A stretch of 40,302 bases of DNA from JAKORR01 sp964608495 (GCA_964608495.1 CAZSOQ010000012.1:1-40302), one strand, 5' to 3'; numbered from the stretch's first letter, positions 25,306 through 34,275 are shown. The notes: generated by a model not told the origin, from the letters alone. Numbers and translations are program-made.

Positions 25306-25914
25306 CTACTCGTTGTACAGCTTCATGTAGTCAACGATGATCTTCACGGCCTCGGGCCGCATGTCCTGCTTCAGCTTCTTGTTCTTCAGCACCCGGTCCG
25401 TGATCCGCCAGACTTCCTTGAAGTCCTCCTCCATCGCGTTCTGGCCCTTCGCCAGAGCCACGATCATCGCCACCGTGAAGCTCGTCGGGTTCCTGGTGTC
25501 GGCATACTCCAGCAGCGACAGCGCCGGCTCGGGGTGGAAGTAGTCATCCATCACCGTCAGATACCCCAGGCAGAGCACCTCGTCCGCCGTCAGAGCCTGG
25601 GGCTGCAGGTCCTGCAGCGTCCTTCGATACCGCAGGGCCAGGTAATAGCGGTACAGCTCCGCGTTGTCCTTGCCGTCAATGTCCCAGGACAGGGCGTTGA
25701 TGACCGCCGCCTTCACGTCCACCGGCGCCCCCGGGTCCGACAGGTACTCGGCGAACTCCAGGCTCATCACCTTCTCGTCCGCCGCCTTCTGCACGATCGC
25801 CACGTCGCTGTAGGCCCGCCAGAAGTCGGTGGACGTGATCGGTGAGTCGGCCACGCAAACCGTCCCGGCGCAGATCAGCCCTGCCGTCAGTACCAGTGTC
25901 ACTGCGATTCTCAT
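25306..25914 (-). CDS. Small secreted helical protein of unknown function
   Basis: The protein has 202 residues with a signal peptide (MRIAVTLVLTAGLICAG, cleavage near V-A-D-S). The mature part is mainly helical, with repeated alanine- and leucine-rich helices (for example AAVINALSWDIDG, LYRYYLALRYRRTLQ, FTVAMIVALAKG), reminiscent of HEAT/ARM-like helical hairpins but too short to assign. The C-terminus is lysine-rich (RVLKNKKLKQDM). The start has GGAGGGCGAG directly before the ATG. It is placed between the toroid protein and the GH42-like enzyme on the same strand, so it may act with them outside the cytoplasm. No catalytic motif is seen and I do not recognise a family. Confidence 0.8.
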   Translation of the reverse strand: MRIAVTLVLTAGLICAGTVCVADSPITSTDFWRAYSDVAIVQKAADEKVMSLEFAEYLSDPGAPVDVKAAVINALSWDIDGKDNAELYRYYLALRYRRTLQDLQPQALTADEVLCLGYLTVMDDYFHPEPALSLLEYADTRNPTSFTVAMIVALAKGQNAMEEDFKEVWRITDRVLKNKKLKQDMRPEAVKIIVDYMKLYNE

Positions 25915-25971
25915 CTCGCCCTCCTCGGGCCAGGGAAGTGTCCCTCGCGGGCTCGCGCCCCGCCTGCCGGT

Positions 25972-26970
25972 CTAGACCCCCAGCGCCAGAGCCTTGGCGA
26001 TACCCTTCAAGACGATAATGTTCTCCGCGGTGCCGTCAACCACATCCGATTCCTGATTCACGCCCATGGAGGCCTGCAGCCACGACCCGTTCTCAAGCTG
26101 CTCGGCCAGCAGGGCGCTGCCCACCTCGGTGGCCGTGCGCAGGTAGTTCTGGTTGGCCGTCGCGGCGAACAGCTCCGCCGCGGCCCACCCCCACAGCCCG
26201 CTGTATATGCTCGTGTACTTGTCGGCCGCGTCAGATTCGGGGAAGTTGGCATAGAATTGCGCGGCCGTCAGGTAGTCCTCGTTGTGTGTGGCCTCGTACA
26301 GCTTGCCCAGGAAGAGCGACCCGAGAGCGGGCGCCGCATAGAACTGCCCCGGCCGTCCCACGTGAAACACGTAGTGGAACTCCAGCGACTCATCTGGCGC
26401 CTCCTGCACCAGCTGATCCGTACTCCTCGCGACGGTGTACAGGATGTGCGAACGGGGTTGCTGCTCCAGCAGCCACACCAGGAAGTCTCCAGCCTTCACC
26501 GCCGCCTCGCCATTGCCCATCTGCAGGCATGCCAGACCCGCCACCGCGGTGCTCACCAGGTCCTGCTCATCGCTCAGCGACGCCCCCGGCCCCGCCGTCA
26601 GAAACCCCCCCGTCTCCGGGTGCTGCACCATGTTCAGGAATCCCGCCGCCGGCCACGACAAGCTGAACATCGCCAGCTTCTGGGCTCCGGCGATCAGCCA
26701 CGCATTGGGGTAGTTGTAGTAGCGCTGCATCAGCCCCGTCCGCGGGTACAGCCTCGTGAAGTCGCCCTCATCGTCCATCATCTGCTCCACCAGCCACGCG
26801 CACAGGCGCGCGGCCCGCTCCTCCTCCCCTATCAGCGCCAGGGCATAGGGCAGCTTATGGCAGGTGGCCAGACCGTGCTCCGCGGGCCTGAAGGAACCAT
26901 CCCGCTGCTGCTGGGTCATCAGCCACTTGGTGCCGTTGATGGTGGCGAGTCGGTAGCTACGCAGGTCCAT
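25972..26970 (-). CDS. Prenyltransferase/terpene-cyclase-like alpha/alpha-toroid protein
   Basis: Starting from the ATG at 26970 this is 332 residues; a GTG at 27087 in the same frame would add 39 residues with no homology-like features. The protein is made of helical hairpins with QW-like turn motifs: Q-Q-Q-R-D-G-S-F near the start, P-E-T-G-G-F in the middle and L-E-N-G-S-W near the end, characteristic of the squalene-cyclase/prenyltransferase toroid fold also used by glucuronyl C5-epimerases, pectate lyases and alpha-2-macroglobulin thioester domains. The DxDD cyclase motif is absent, so terpene cyclisation is unlikely. No signal peptide is visible. Given its neighbours a role in uronic-acid or polysaccharide metabolism is more plausible, but this is inference. 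A GGGAGG lies 14 bp before the ATG, a long spacing. Confidence 0.7.
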   Translation of the reverse strand: MDLRSYRLATINGTKWLMTQQQRDGSFRPAEHGLATCHKLPYALALIGEEERAARLCAWLVEQMMDDEGDFTRLYPRTGLMQRYYNYPNAWLIAGAQKLAMFSLSWPAAGFLNMVQHPETGGFLTAGPGASLSDEQDLVSTAVAGLACLQMGNGEAAVKAGDFLVWLLEQQPRSHILYTVARSTDQLVQEAPDESLEFHYVFHVGRPGQFYAAPALGSLFLGKLYEATHNEDYLTAAQFYANFPESDAADKYTSIYSGLWGWAAAELFAATANQNYLRTATEVGSALLAEQLENGSWLQASMGVNQESDVVDGTAENIIVLKGIAKALALGV

Positions 26971-27292
26971 GGTGTCAGCAATCGCCTCCCGGGCTAAGTA
27001 AAGCGACCAGCGGCCGGCCTGGCCCACAGGCCCGAGCCAAGCCCCCGGTCGCGTCTGGAATCTCTCCGAATAGACAATCCGCCGCACCCACCACGTGGCC
27101 GCGGCCTCATGGCGCCTTCCGGCCTTCCTCTCGCCTACCCCGTCTGGGTCTTCCCAGGGTTACCTCTCGGAACGGCCGCGACATTTTAGCCTTTCCCGCC
27201 GGATTCCGCCACCTCGAAGCTGGCAGGCCGGCAGGAGGGTGCTCACCGCCGCCGAACCCTTGCCCGTACTCCGACCCGGAGGAGGCCTTCCC
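26971..27292. other. Divergent intergenic region, no gene seen
   Basis: These 322 bp separate the toroid gene (leftward) from the amidohydrolase gene (rightward) and should contain their promoters. The only AT-rich patch is ACATTTTAGC near 27180, a possible -10 region for the rightward gene. CCACGTGG (27091-27098) is an 8-bp palindrome. The open frames here read as low-complexity Pro/Arg/Ser and show no coding signature. Confidence 0.4.
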
Positions 27293-28021
27293 ATGGAGCC
27301 GATCCTTGACTTCCACTGCCACATCAAGGGCGGCGATCTCTACCGCCGGGAGGTCTCCGGCGACCAGATCGTGGCCACCGCCGACGAGTGTGGCATCGGC
27401 AGGACCGTCGTCTTCTCGATCTGCCTGCCCGGCCGCGAATCTAATGATCTCACCTGGCGCGAGGCCCGCAAGCACCCCGACCGCCTCATCCCCTTCGCCC
27501 ACGTGGTGCCTATCGAGGGCCTGCTCGCGCTGCGCGAGGTCGAGCGATGCTTCGGGGAGCTCGGCTGGCTGGGCCTCAAGCTCCACTGCGGCGAGAACGG
27601 CCCGGTCCCGGCGGACCTCATCGTGCCCCTCCTCCGCGTCTGTGCCCAGTACGACCGGCCCTGCCTCATTGACATGGGGGGCCAGCTCGACACCGCGCGG
27701 GAGCTGGCCGAGGCCGTGCCCGAGTGCAAGCTCGTGATCGCTCACCTCGGCGCCCCCAGGGACGAGGTGCTGCTCGACCGCTTTGTGGCGCTGGGCCTTG
27801 CCTACCCTCACCTTCGCTTCGACCTGTCCTACTGCCACGTGCCGTGGAAGATGCAGTCCGCGGTGGACTTATTAGGGGCGGAGCGGCTGCTTTTCGGGTC
27901 GGATGGGCCGCTAATACACCCAAGAATCGAGCTTGCCAAGATCGCCTGCCTGGACCTGAAGCCCGATCAGAGGCGCCGAATCCTGCACGATAACGCGGTT
28001 TCGCTGCTCGGAATCGCCTAG
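27293..28021 (+). CDS. Amidohydrolase-2 family metal-dependent hydrolase
   Basis: The ATG at 27293 is preceded by GGAGGAGG (27278-27285), an excellent ribosome binding site, which fixes the start; the frame is open upstream but without coding character. The protein has 242 residues with the family signatures in order: D-F-H8-C-H10 metal pair, G-L-K-L-H-C (strand-4 region), V-I-A-H-L-G-A-P (metal His), and L-L-F-G-S-D-G-P (catalytic Asp). These define the compact amidohydrolase_2 TIM-barrel group, which includes decarboxylases, lactonases and uronate-related hydrolases. The chain is short for the group (usually 270-330) but all motifs are present. The substrate is unknown; a sugar-lactone or uronate derivative would suit the setting. 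It converges on the GH20 gene. Confidence 0.85.
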   Translation: MEPILDFHCHIKGGDLYRREVSGDQIVATADECGIGRTVVFSICLPGRESNDLTWREARKHPDRLIPFAHVVPIEGLLALREVERCFGELGWLGLKLHCGENGPVPADLIVPLLRVCAQYDRPCLIDMGGQLDTARELAEAVPECKLVIAHLGAPRDEVLLDRFVALGLAYPHLRFDLSYCHVPWKMQSAVDLLGAERLLFGSDGPLIHPRIELAKIACLDLKPDQRRRILHDNAVSLLGIA

Positions 28022-28320
28022 ATAGGGCCCTCCTGGAGACACCTTTCGGCGGGGTAGCAGCGGGTTAGGGAGCGAAAAGGGTACCGGATTCACCTGGAAA
28101 GGACCCCCTCGCGATGGGGTGGCGCTGCTCCGGGGGGCCGATTCCGGGGCCCGTCGTGCCCGGCCGGGGCGAGTCCGGGCCGGTGCGCGCCCCGAGCCGA
28201 TACGAGTATCCTGTATGGCATACGAGTATTTCGTATTGAGCGCGGGGCGCTGTCGCGTGGCCGCCGGAGCCGGCGCGGGGTACCCGCACGGCGAGCGGGG
28301 CGGGTGTTCCGCCGATAGGC
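28022..28320. other. Convergent intergenic region with AT-rich dyad cluster
   Basis: These are 299 bp between two gene ends (amidohydrolase from the left, GH20 from the right). Most of it is GC-rich and featureless, but around 28199-28236 it suddenly becomes AT-rich and holds overlapping inverted repeats (listed separately). Short open frames exist, for example from an ATG at 28215, but none has a ribosome binding site or recognisable product. No clear terminator with a T-tract is visible for either flanking gene. Confidence 0.4.
28199..28236. promoter_or_regulatory. Cluster of three dyads built on ATACGA/GTAT, candidate operator
   Basis: The sequence ATACGAGTAT occurs twice, 20 bp apart (28200-28209, 28220-28229). 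Each is part of a dyad: GATAC-GA-GTATC (28199-28210) and ATACGA-gtatt-TCGTAT (28220-28236). A third dyad, GTATG-G-CATAC (28213-28223), bridges them. Spacing of about two helical turns and the AT-rich island in 70% GC DNA are typical of a regulator-bound site. It is odd that it lies between two gene ends rather than upstream of a gene. Confidence 0.35.
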
Positions 28321-31300
28321 CTATTCCTCGAAGATCAGCCACACCTCGCCTCGGCTATCGGTGCCGCCCGACGACCGCATCTTGCCCAGGATCTCGTACT
28401 TCGCCGCGGGGTCGTAGCTTTCCAGCTTCAGCCGGTAGGAGTTGTCGTGGCTGCCCGCGCCCGTCCAGCCGCCGTGCGTATCCGTCGCCACCGGGACGCC
28501 GTTGGTGAGCAGCTCGGTGCTGTCCAGGCTCACGCCATGGGCCCCGCGCGTGTAGTTCCACTCGACCAGCATCTCGCCGGCGGCCTTGATCCGGTCGGTG
28601 ACATCAAGCCGTATCTCGCAGCCGCCCTCGTCCATCTGGGCCGGCTCCCAGGTCCCGACGCGGATCGTCTGGCCGCGGGTGAGGCCGAACTGGCTCGCGG
28701 CCGGCAGCTCCGCCACCTCGCCCTTGCGCACCTTGCCGGCCAGCTCCCGCAGGTCGGCGGCGAGCTTCACCGTGGCGTCCCGCTGCTGGACCATGCGATC
28801 CACGTCGCCCTTCCAGGCGCCCAGCTGCGTCACGGCCCGGCGGTAGGTTTCCAGGCAGGGGTCCAGAGAGGCCGGCAGGTTCTCGATAAGCCCCGCGGCT
28901 CCCTCCAGCGCGTCCGCTCGCGCGTCGCGGTCATCGGCCAGCTTGCGGGCGCTGCTGTAGGCCTTCGAAGCCTCCTCGAGCACGAGGACCTTCAGCAGGG
29001 CGTGGCCGTACATGTCGAAGGCCAGCTTCGTATAGGCCAGCAGGTCGGCGTTCGGGGCCCCGGGTGCAGGCGTCTGGCCCGGCCCCGCCGCCCGCGCAAG
29101 CTTGACATGCGGCCGCGCCTGCCAATTGCTCTCGCACTCCTGCCGCAGCGTCGCCAGCCGCTCCTGGGCAGCCGTCACCGCGTCGTAGGCCGCCTGGGCG
29201 TTGTCGCTGAGGCCGGGGGAGCGCAGGACCAGGCGCGAGCGGACCGCGCGCGGGTCCTCGAAGAACAGGTCGGTCATGAGCCGGCTGTCTCGCAGCAGGG
29301 CCGCGGGGCCCTCACGCGGCCACGGGTCGGCCAGGACGTCCCGCACCTGCTCGGCGGCCGTCTGGGGCGTGAGCCCGAAGGTGCGTTGCCCGTAGCGGCG
29401 CTGGTAGTCGGCCACGGAGGTCTTGCCCAGCGACCAGGCGCACTCGGCCGAGTAGGCCATGCCCAGCAGGCTGTTGGCCACCACGCCTCCGTGCATCCAC
29501 TCCCACGTCGTGGTCATGGCCCCACCGATCCCCCTCTCGGCCCCGGCCTTGAGGAAGCCCCGGATGCCGCGGAAGGTCGTCGGGTAATCGGGCCAGATGC
29601 GCGAGAAGCACACCACCGCCGCCGCCGCCCATACGTCCTTGAACCCCAGGTCCTGGTACTCCTGAATCTGGGGGTAGGTGGGCGGCCCGTGGTAGATCCA
29701 CTCCGTGGGTATGCAGTCCCGCTGCATCAGGTCGCGGGCCTTGATGGTCAGGTAGGACAGCTCGGGCGTGGGTCCGCCGTGCGACGGCCAGAACAGCATC
29801 GTCCGCCCGTGCTTCTTCACGAGCTCGTTCATCCGGTTCATGTGCTCGGCGTAGAGGCCCGTGTAACCGTCCCTGGCGACCCGCTCGCTGCAGGCCGGGC
29901 ACTTGCCGAAGCCCGACTCGAACTCATCCGCCCCGGTGTGGATGTACCGGCACGACGGGAACTGCTCGCACAGCTCCCCATAGACCTTGTCGAGGAACTC
30001 CCAGGTCGCGGGATTGCAGGTGCAGAAGACCCAGGCCCCGCCGGCCTCGCGCAGATCGGCCAGCTCGTCGTGCTGCAGGACGGCGGAGGCGTGCCCCAGC
30101 GATTCAAACTGCGGGATGAGCTGGAGGTGGTACCGGGCCGCGAAGGCCGAGATCTCGGCCGCCTTTTCGGGCGTGAAGGTGCCCTCGCGCCCCAGGAAGG
30201 GGAAGGCGCGGAAGCGGTAGTCGTCCTCGCCGTAGATCATGATGGCATTCAGCTTGAGGTGTGCCAGGCCGCGGATCACGCGCTTCCACCACTCGACCTC
30301 GACCGTCTGGCCGCGCGCGACGTCGTACTGCAGCCCCCGCAGGGGGTAATCCGGCCAGTCCTCGATGGTGACGTGGGGCAGAGCGCCGCGCTCGGTCACC
30401 AACTGGGCGACGGTCTGGGCCCCGTAGAACACCCCCGGCGCGCCCCCGCCTACCACGCGCACGCCCCGATCGTCCACGACCAGGCGGTAGCCCTCGGGGC
30501 CGCCGCGCGCCACATCGCCCCGTGACAGCGCCACGTCGGCACTGCCCGCCCTGGCCCCCGTTTCGATCGCCAGGGCCCTGCCGCAGGCCTGCTTCACGTG
30601 CTCGGCCAGGTCCGCGGCGGCGAACCGGTCGTCGTCCGTCGCGCCGGCCGGAAGCACAATCCGGCTGTCGTCGGTGAGGCGGAAGTCACCGGCGGCAAGC
30701 TCCATCCGCTGAGGCGCCGGCAGGAGGGCCAGGCCGCGCTCGACCATGGCCTGCTGCTGCAGCATGGCCTGGCGCATCTCTTCGCTCGCCTCGACGACGA
30801 GGGCGAGGATGGGGCGGCCGTGGTTGTGGCGATACACGGTCCACCCGTCGCCCCCGGTCTCCGCGGTGACGAAGACATCGAGGTAGCCGCGGGCGGCGTC
30901 GTCGGGGGTGAGCTTGCTCGTTATGTCAATCGGTCGGCGGTTCTCGGCGTTCCATTCGTCGCCGCTGGTGAGGATGACCGGGCCCTCGTAGAGGACGGCG
31001 CCGTCCAGGGCGTCGCGCCGCAGCAGCAGCTTGTAGGACGTGCCCTTGCCCGTGTAGGCCACCACGTTGCCCAACTGCAGCGCGTAGGCCACGGGCAGCT
31101 CCTTGGGCACCGGGAAGCGAAGCTGCACGTAGGCCCCCGACTCCAACTGCCCGAGGTGACCTTCGCCCACGGGCGTGGGCTCGAGGGCGGGCAGGCGCGT
31201 GGCGAGGTCCGAGTACTCCTCGAAGATCGCGGCGGTGGGCTGGGCCTGGGCCAGGCCGGACACGGCCGCGATGGTCACCGCTCCCAGGCACAGCGCCCCC

Positions 31301-31506
31301 GCGAGGAACAGCCGCCCAACTGCCAACACCCTGGGGCGTTGCCCCAGACCGCACAGGGGCCACGGGCCCCTGCCCCCATTGTCCGCGCAGCTACGTCCGG
31401 GGCCTGCGGGGGCCTCGGCCGGGGATGACACGGCGGGCTCGCCCGCGCCTGCACGCCTCGCTGTGTGTGAACGTGCGCGACTACCTGGACCCACCATCCT
31501 GGACAA
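28321..31506 (-). CDS. Secreted GH20 beta-N-acetylhexosaminidase
   Basis: The catalytic GH20 barrel is clear: V-T-I-E-D-W-P-D-Y-P-L-R-G entry strand, L-I-P-Q-F-E-S-L-G-H, and the D527-E528 pair in Y-I-H-T-G-A-D-E-F-E, where Glu is the acid/base and Asp orients the substrate N-acetyl group. Before it is a GH20b domain (~240-360) and a beta-rich region. After it come helices and a C-terminal beta module (T-R-G-Q-T-I-R-V-G-T-W-E-P). It removes terminal beta-GlcNAc or beta-GalNAc. The start is uncertain: TTG at 31506 has GGAGGAGG 8 bp upstream, the same spacing as other genes here, but the hydrophobic signal (V-L-A-V-G-R-L-F-L-A-G) begins only at residue 60; ATG 31497 and GTG 31329 are alternatives. 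Two hairpins fall within this N-terminal extension. Confidence 0.85.
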   Translation of the reverse strand: MSRMVGPGSRARSHTARRAGAGEPAVSSPAEAPAGPGRSCADNGGRGPWPLCGLGQRPRVLAVGRLFLAGALCLGAVTIAAVSGLAQAQPTAAIFEEYSDLATRLPALEPTPVGEGHLGQLESGAYVQLRFPVPKELPVAYALQLGNVVAYTGKGTSYKLLLRRDALDGAVLYEGPVILTSGDEWNAENRRPIDITSKLTPDDAARGYLDVFVTAETGGDGWTVYRHNHGRPILALVVEASEEMRQAMLQQQAMVERGLALLPAPQRMELAAGDFRLTDDSRIVLPAGATDDDRFAAADLAEHVKQACGRALAIETGARAGSADVALSRGDVARGGPEGYRLVVDDRGVRVVGGGAPGVFYGAQTVAQLVTERGALPHVTIEDWPDYPLRGLQYDVARGQTVEVEWWKRVIRGLAHLKLNAIMIYGEDDYRFRAFPFLGREGTFTPEKAAEISAFAARYHLQLIPQFESLGHASAVLQHDELADLREAGGAWVFCTCNPATWEFLDKVYGELCEQFPSCRYIHTGADEFESGFGKCPACSERVARDGYTGLYAEHMNRMNELVKKHGRTMLFWPSHGGPTPELSYLTIKARDLMQRDCIPTEWIYHGPPTYPQIQEYQDLGFKDVWAAAAVVCFSRIWPDYPTTFRGIRGFLKAGAERGIGGAMTTTWEWMHGGVVANSLLGMAYSAECAWSLGKTSVADYQRRYGQRTFGLTPQTAAEQVRDVLADPWPREGPAALLRDSRLMTDLFFEDPRAVRSRLVLRSPGLSDNAQAAYDAVTAAQERLATLRQECESNWQARPHVKLARAAGPGQTPAPGAPNADLLAYTKLAFDMYGHALLKVLVLEEASKAYSSARKLADDRDARADALEGAAGLIENLPASLDPCLETYRRAVTQLGAWKGDVDRMVQQRDATVKLAADLRELAGKVRKGEVAELPAASQFGLTRGQTIRVGTWEPAQMDEGGCEIRLDVTDRIKAAGEMLVEWNYTRGAHGVSLDSTELLTNGVPVATDTHGGWTGAGSHDNSYRLKLESYDPAAKYEILGKMRSSGGTDSRGEVWLIFEE
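31331..31372. repeat. Pair of tandem triloop hairpins
   Basis: CTGGGGC-gtt-GCCCCAG (31331-31347) and CAGGGGCC-acg-GGCCCCTG (31354-31372) are perfect 7-bp and 8-bp stems, each with a 3-nt loop, 6 bp apart. They lie in the N-terminal extension of the GH20 frame, just upstream of the signal-peptide codons. Such small paired hairpins resemble dispersed REP-like elements or a regulatory leader, though only one copy is in the window. Confidence 0.5.
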
Positions 31507-31545
31507 GGGAATCGCCTCCTCCGGTTGCGGTGCGAGCCCGCGCCG

Positions 31546-34275
31546 CTAGTGCTCGAAGAGCCTGGCGCCGGCGAGGTGCAGCGTGCCGAGGGCGGCGTCG
31601 GGCTCGAGAGTTACCTCCCGCAGGTCTTCGTCGGGCCGCGGGTTCTCGATGGGCACGGCGTACCAGCGGGCCGGGTCGTTGAGGGCGAGGGCTGCGTAGA
31701 CGTAGGGCAGTCCGTCGGCCCCGGCGGCCCGCAGGTGGTAGCCGAAGTTGAGCGTTGCCTGCTCGATGGCGCCGTCGGCGTAGTGAAAGGTGACCGTGGC
31801 GACCGGCGCCCCGAGCCACGTGGTCTTGGCCTTGAGCCGCTCCCGCACGGCCGCGAGCTGCTCGGCCGAGCAGTCCAGCGCGACCGCGAGCATGAGCCAC
31901 CTTCCTCGGGCGGAGCCCAGGGCCTCCTGGGACAGCGAGCGCCCGGGCTGGGGTACCGGCGTGGTGGGGCTCAGATCGGCACCGGCCAGGGCCTTGTCGG
32001 AGGCCCAGGCGCTCATCTCGGCGGCCTGACGGCAGTGGCGGAGGACGTGGCGCGCCAGGGCCAGCCGGCGGGCGGCAAAGAAGCCGGGCTCCAGGCTGAC
32101 GCGATGGAACACGTCCGAATGTAGGTTCCAGGAGTAGTGGGACGCCTGGAGGATGGGCAGGAAGCTGTAGGAGTTGTAGCCGGCCGCATGTTCGACGAGC
32201 CAGGGCAGCTTGCTCCAGCAGCCCCACATGTTGCCCGCGGCCATGGGCGCCTCGGCCGCCGACACGCCCAGCGAGTTGCTCTTGATTACGCGGGCGAAGC
32301 CGTTGGACTGGAAGTACCACAGCGACAGCGGGTCCACCGCGGTGGACCAGTCGCAGATGACAACGTCCCTGGGGATACGCGGCAGGGCCGCGGCCACGTC
32401 GAAGGGTGGGCCGCCGTTGTGGGCCGGCAGCAGCATGTCGCCCCACATCATCGTCTTGACCCCGCGCTCGGCCAGGAAGTCATGCAGCCAGATGACCTGC
32501 TCGGCGAAGGCGGTCGCCTTGTCCTTGCCCGCGCAGAGCTTGCAGCGCTTGTCCTCGGGCGTGCTGGAGGTCTGCCAGCGGCACTCATCCATGCCGATAT
32601 GGAAGTACCGAGGCTCGAGCACGCGCAGCACCTCGGCGTAGATGTCGCCGATGACCTGCTTCATCGCCGGGTGCGACGTGCACAGCGTCTGCAGGTCCCC
32701 GTCCTCGCGCAGCTCGGGGTGGGACGCGTTGATCCAGTCGGCGTGGCCCAGGGAGTTGAGCAGAGGCACGACCTCGACGCCCTCGCCGCGCAGGTATCGG
32801 ACGGCGTCCACCACGGTCGCCTGAGGCCAGGCCGAGGGCCCCGAGACCTCGGGGTGGCTCTCGAGCTTCATGCCCTGGTCGAGCATCAGCACCACCAGGT
32901 TGTACTTGAGGCCGACCACGAACTCCCTGAGGAAGTCCATGAAGAACTCGGGGTCCACCGGAGGGTCGTTCGGGTAACCCCACCGTGACGTGGGCAGAGA
33001 GAGCGCCAGGGCGCGCACGGGCAGATCGGGCCAGTCCTGGATCGTCACCGCGGGCAGCCTCTCCTTGCCCGAGAGGAAGGGCTCGGACCGGGCTAGCTGG
33101 TCTCGGGTCGCGCGAGCCCAGCGGGCACCGCGGAAGCCCCGGCCGCGGCCCAGGACGAAGTCGGGCGCGATGGCCAGCACGTAGGCCTCCGGGCGCTGCG
33201 GCACCGCGAGCTCAGCCAGCACGCCCTCGGGCACCTCGCCGACGCGCTCGTCGAGGAGGTCCTGGCGCGTATCGTCAAGGCCGACGAGGGAGTCCGGCGC
33301 CACGGTCAGGCCCCAGCCGAGGGGGCCCAAGAGGCGGTATCTGGCGTGAGCCACTACGCTCTTCGGCTGCGGCAGAAGCTCCCAGTTGCCGGGTGAGAGT
33401 CTGGGCGCCTGGCCGAGGACGATGCGGAAGGCGAAGGCGCCCCGGTACATGACCTGACCCTCGCGCTCCTGCACTTCCAGGTCCAGCCGGCCTTCGCCGG
33501 CGGCGGCGGGCACGCCGGGCAGCGCGATGCGTGCCTCCTGGCGCGCCCCCTCGCCCGGCAGGTAGCCCCCGAACTGCACGGGCTGCTCGCCGGGCCAGGC
33601 GACCGTGGCCGCCACATGGACCTCCCGCGCGGGGAAGAGCGTGGGGTCGAAGCAGAACTCGTAGCGCTCGCCGGGCAGGTGCTCGAGGCGCGGCTGCAGG
33701 GGGGCCGGGCCCGTATCGCCCAGGGGCGTGAGCGGGAGGAAGTGCGTGGGCGGGACGAGAGTGAACTGGTCCACGTCGTAGTGGCAGGTACCGGCGCCGC
33801 CGAAGACGAGGCGGGTAATCCTGGTGGGATCGAAGGGCAGGTGCTCGCGCTGGAACATGCTGGCGGTGGGGATGAGGTAACGCTGCCAGCGGGTTCCGCT
33901 GACGGTGAGGTAGCGCGAGAGAGACAGCTCGCGGTCGTCGGGCCCCCGGAAGAGGACGGCGAAGCGTACCTGGCACGGCTCGCCCCGCCCGCGCAGCCAG
34001 AAGCTCAGGTAGGGCCACTCGCCCTGGCGCCATTCGGCGTCCGCGGGGAACTCGGGGCCCACGCCGTTGGCGCCCTCGTCCACGTCCTCGAAGACGACGC
34101 GGAGCGCGCCCGGGCCGAACTTGGGATCGGGCGCGGGCTCGACCCGGCACCGGCCGCCGCCCCAGGGGTTGCCCCACCATCCCTCGAGGCCGTCGTCGAA
34201 ATCGAATAACACAAGGGGTGCCGACGGCGGGGCGGCCAGCACCGCTGCCACCGCCAGGGTCCAGGCAAGCGGCAT
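31546..34275 (-). CDS. Secreted GH20-like hexosaminidase with N-terminal carbohydrate-binding-type module
   Basis: The protein has 909 residues. The signal peptide is MPLAWTLAVAAVLAAPPSA. Residues ~22-170 form a beta-sandwich starting L-F-D-F-D-D-G-L-E-G-W-W-G, of the CBM type. A GH20b-like domain (~290-410) leads into a TIM barrel with V-T-I-Q-D-W-P-D-L-P-V-R, V-V-P-L-L-N-S-L-G-H and the D563-E564 pair in Y-F-H-I-G-M-D-E-C. Two cysteines in R-C-K-L-C-A-G may bind a metal. The C-terminus (~780-905) repeats the Y-A-D-G ... N-P-R-P-D-E-D beta module seen in the 1288-residue enzyme at the left. It should release terminal N-acetylhexosamines outside the cytoplasm. GGAGG lies 9 bp upstream of the ATG. 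The other GH20 gene follows after 39 bp. Confidence 0.85.
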   Translation of the reverse strand: MPLAWTLAVAAVLAAPPSAPLVLFDFDDGLEGWWGNPWGGGRCRVEPAPDPKFGPGALRVVFEDVDEGANGVGPEFPADAEWRQGEWPYLSFWLRGRGEPCQVRFAVLFRGPDDRELSLSRYLTVSGTRWQRYLIPTASMFQREHLPFDPTRITRLVFGGAGTCHYDVDQFTLVPPTHFLPLTPLGDTGPAPLQPRLEHLPGERYEFCFDPTLFPAREVHVAATVAWPGEQPVQFGGYLPGEGARQEARIALPGVPAAAGEGRLDLEVQEREGQVMYRGAFAFRIVLGQAPRLSPGNWELLPQPKSVVAHARYRLLGPLGWGLTVAPDSLVGLDDTRQDLLDERVGEVPEGVLAELAVPQRPEAYVLAIAPDFVLGRGRGFRGARWARATRDQLARSEPFLSGKERLPAVTIQDWPDLPVRALALSLPTSRWGYPNDPPVDPEFFMDFLREFVVGLKYNLVVLMLDQGMKLESHPEVSGPSAWPQATVVDAVRYLRGEGVEVVPLLNSLGHADWINASHPELREDGDLQTLCTSHPAMKQVIGDIYAEVLRVLEPRYFHIGMDECRWQTSSTPEDKRCKLCAGKDKATAFAEQVIWLHDFLAERGVKTMMWGDMLLPAHNGGPPFDVAAALPRIPRDVVICDWSTAVDPLSLWYFQSNGFARVIKSNSLGVSAAEAPMAAGNMWGCWSKLPWLVEHAAGYNSYSFLPILQASHYSWNLHSDVFHRVSLEPGFFAARRLALARHVLRHCRQAAEMSAWASDKALAGADLSPTTPVPQPGRSLSQEALGSARGRWLMLAVALDCSAEQLAAVRERLKAKTTWLGAPVATVTFHYADGAIEQATLNFGYHLRAAGADGLPYVYAALALNDPARWYAVPIENPRPDEDLREVTLEPDAALGTLHLAGARLFEH

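Noticed and set aside
28200..28236. Similarity of the dyad cluster to recombinase sites such as loxP or dif
   Set aside because: Only short words (TTCGTAT, GCATAC) match; arm length and spacer do not fit, and no recombinase gene is present.
28215..28508. Possible small plus-strand gene starting M-A-Y-E-Y-F-V-L-S
   Set aside because: The first residues look protein-like only because of the AT-rich dyads; the remainder is Arg/Ala/Gly-rich, overlaps the end of the GH20 gene and lacks a ribosome binding site.
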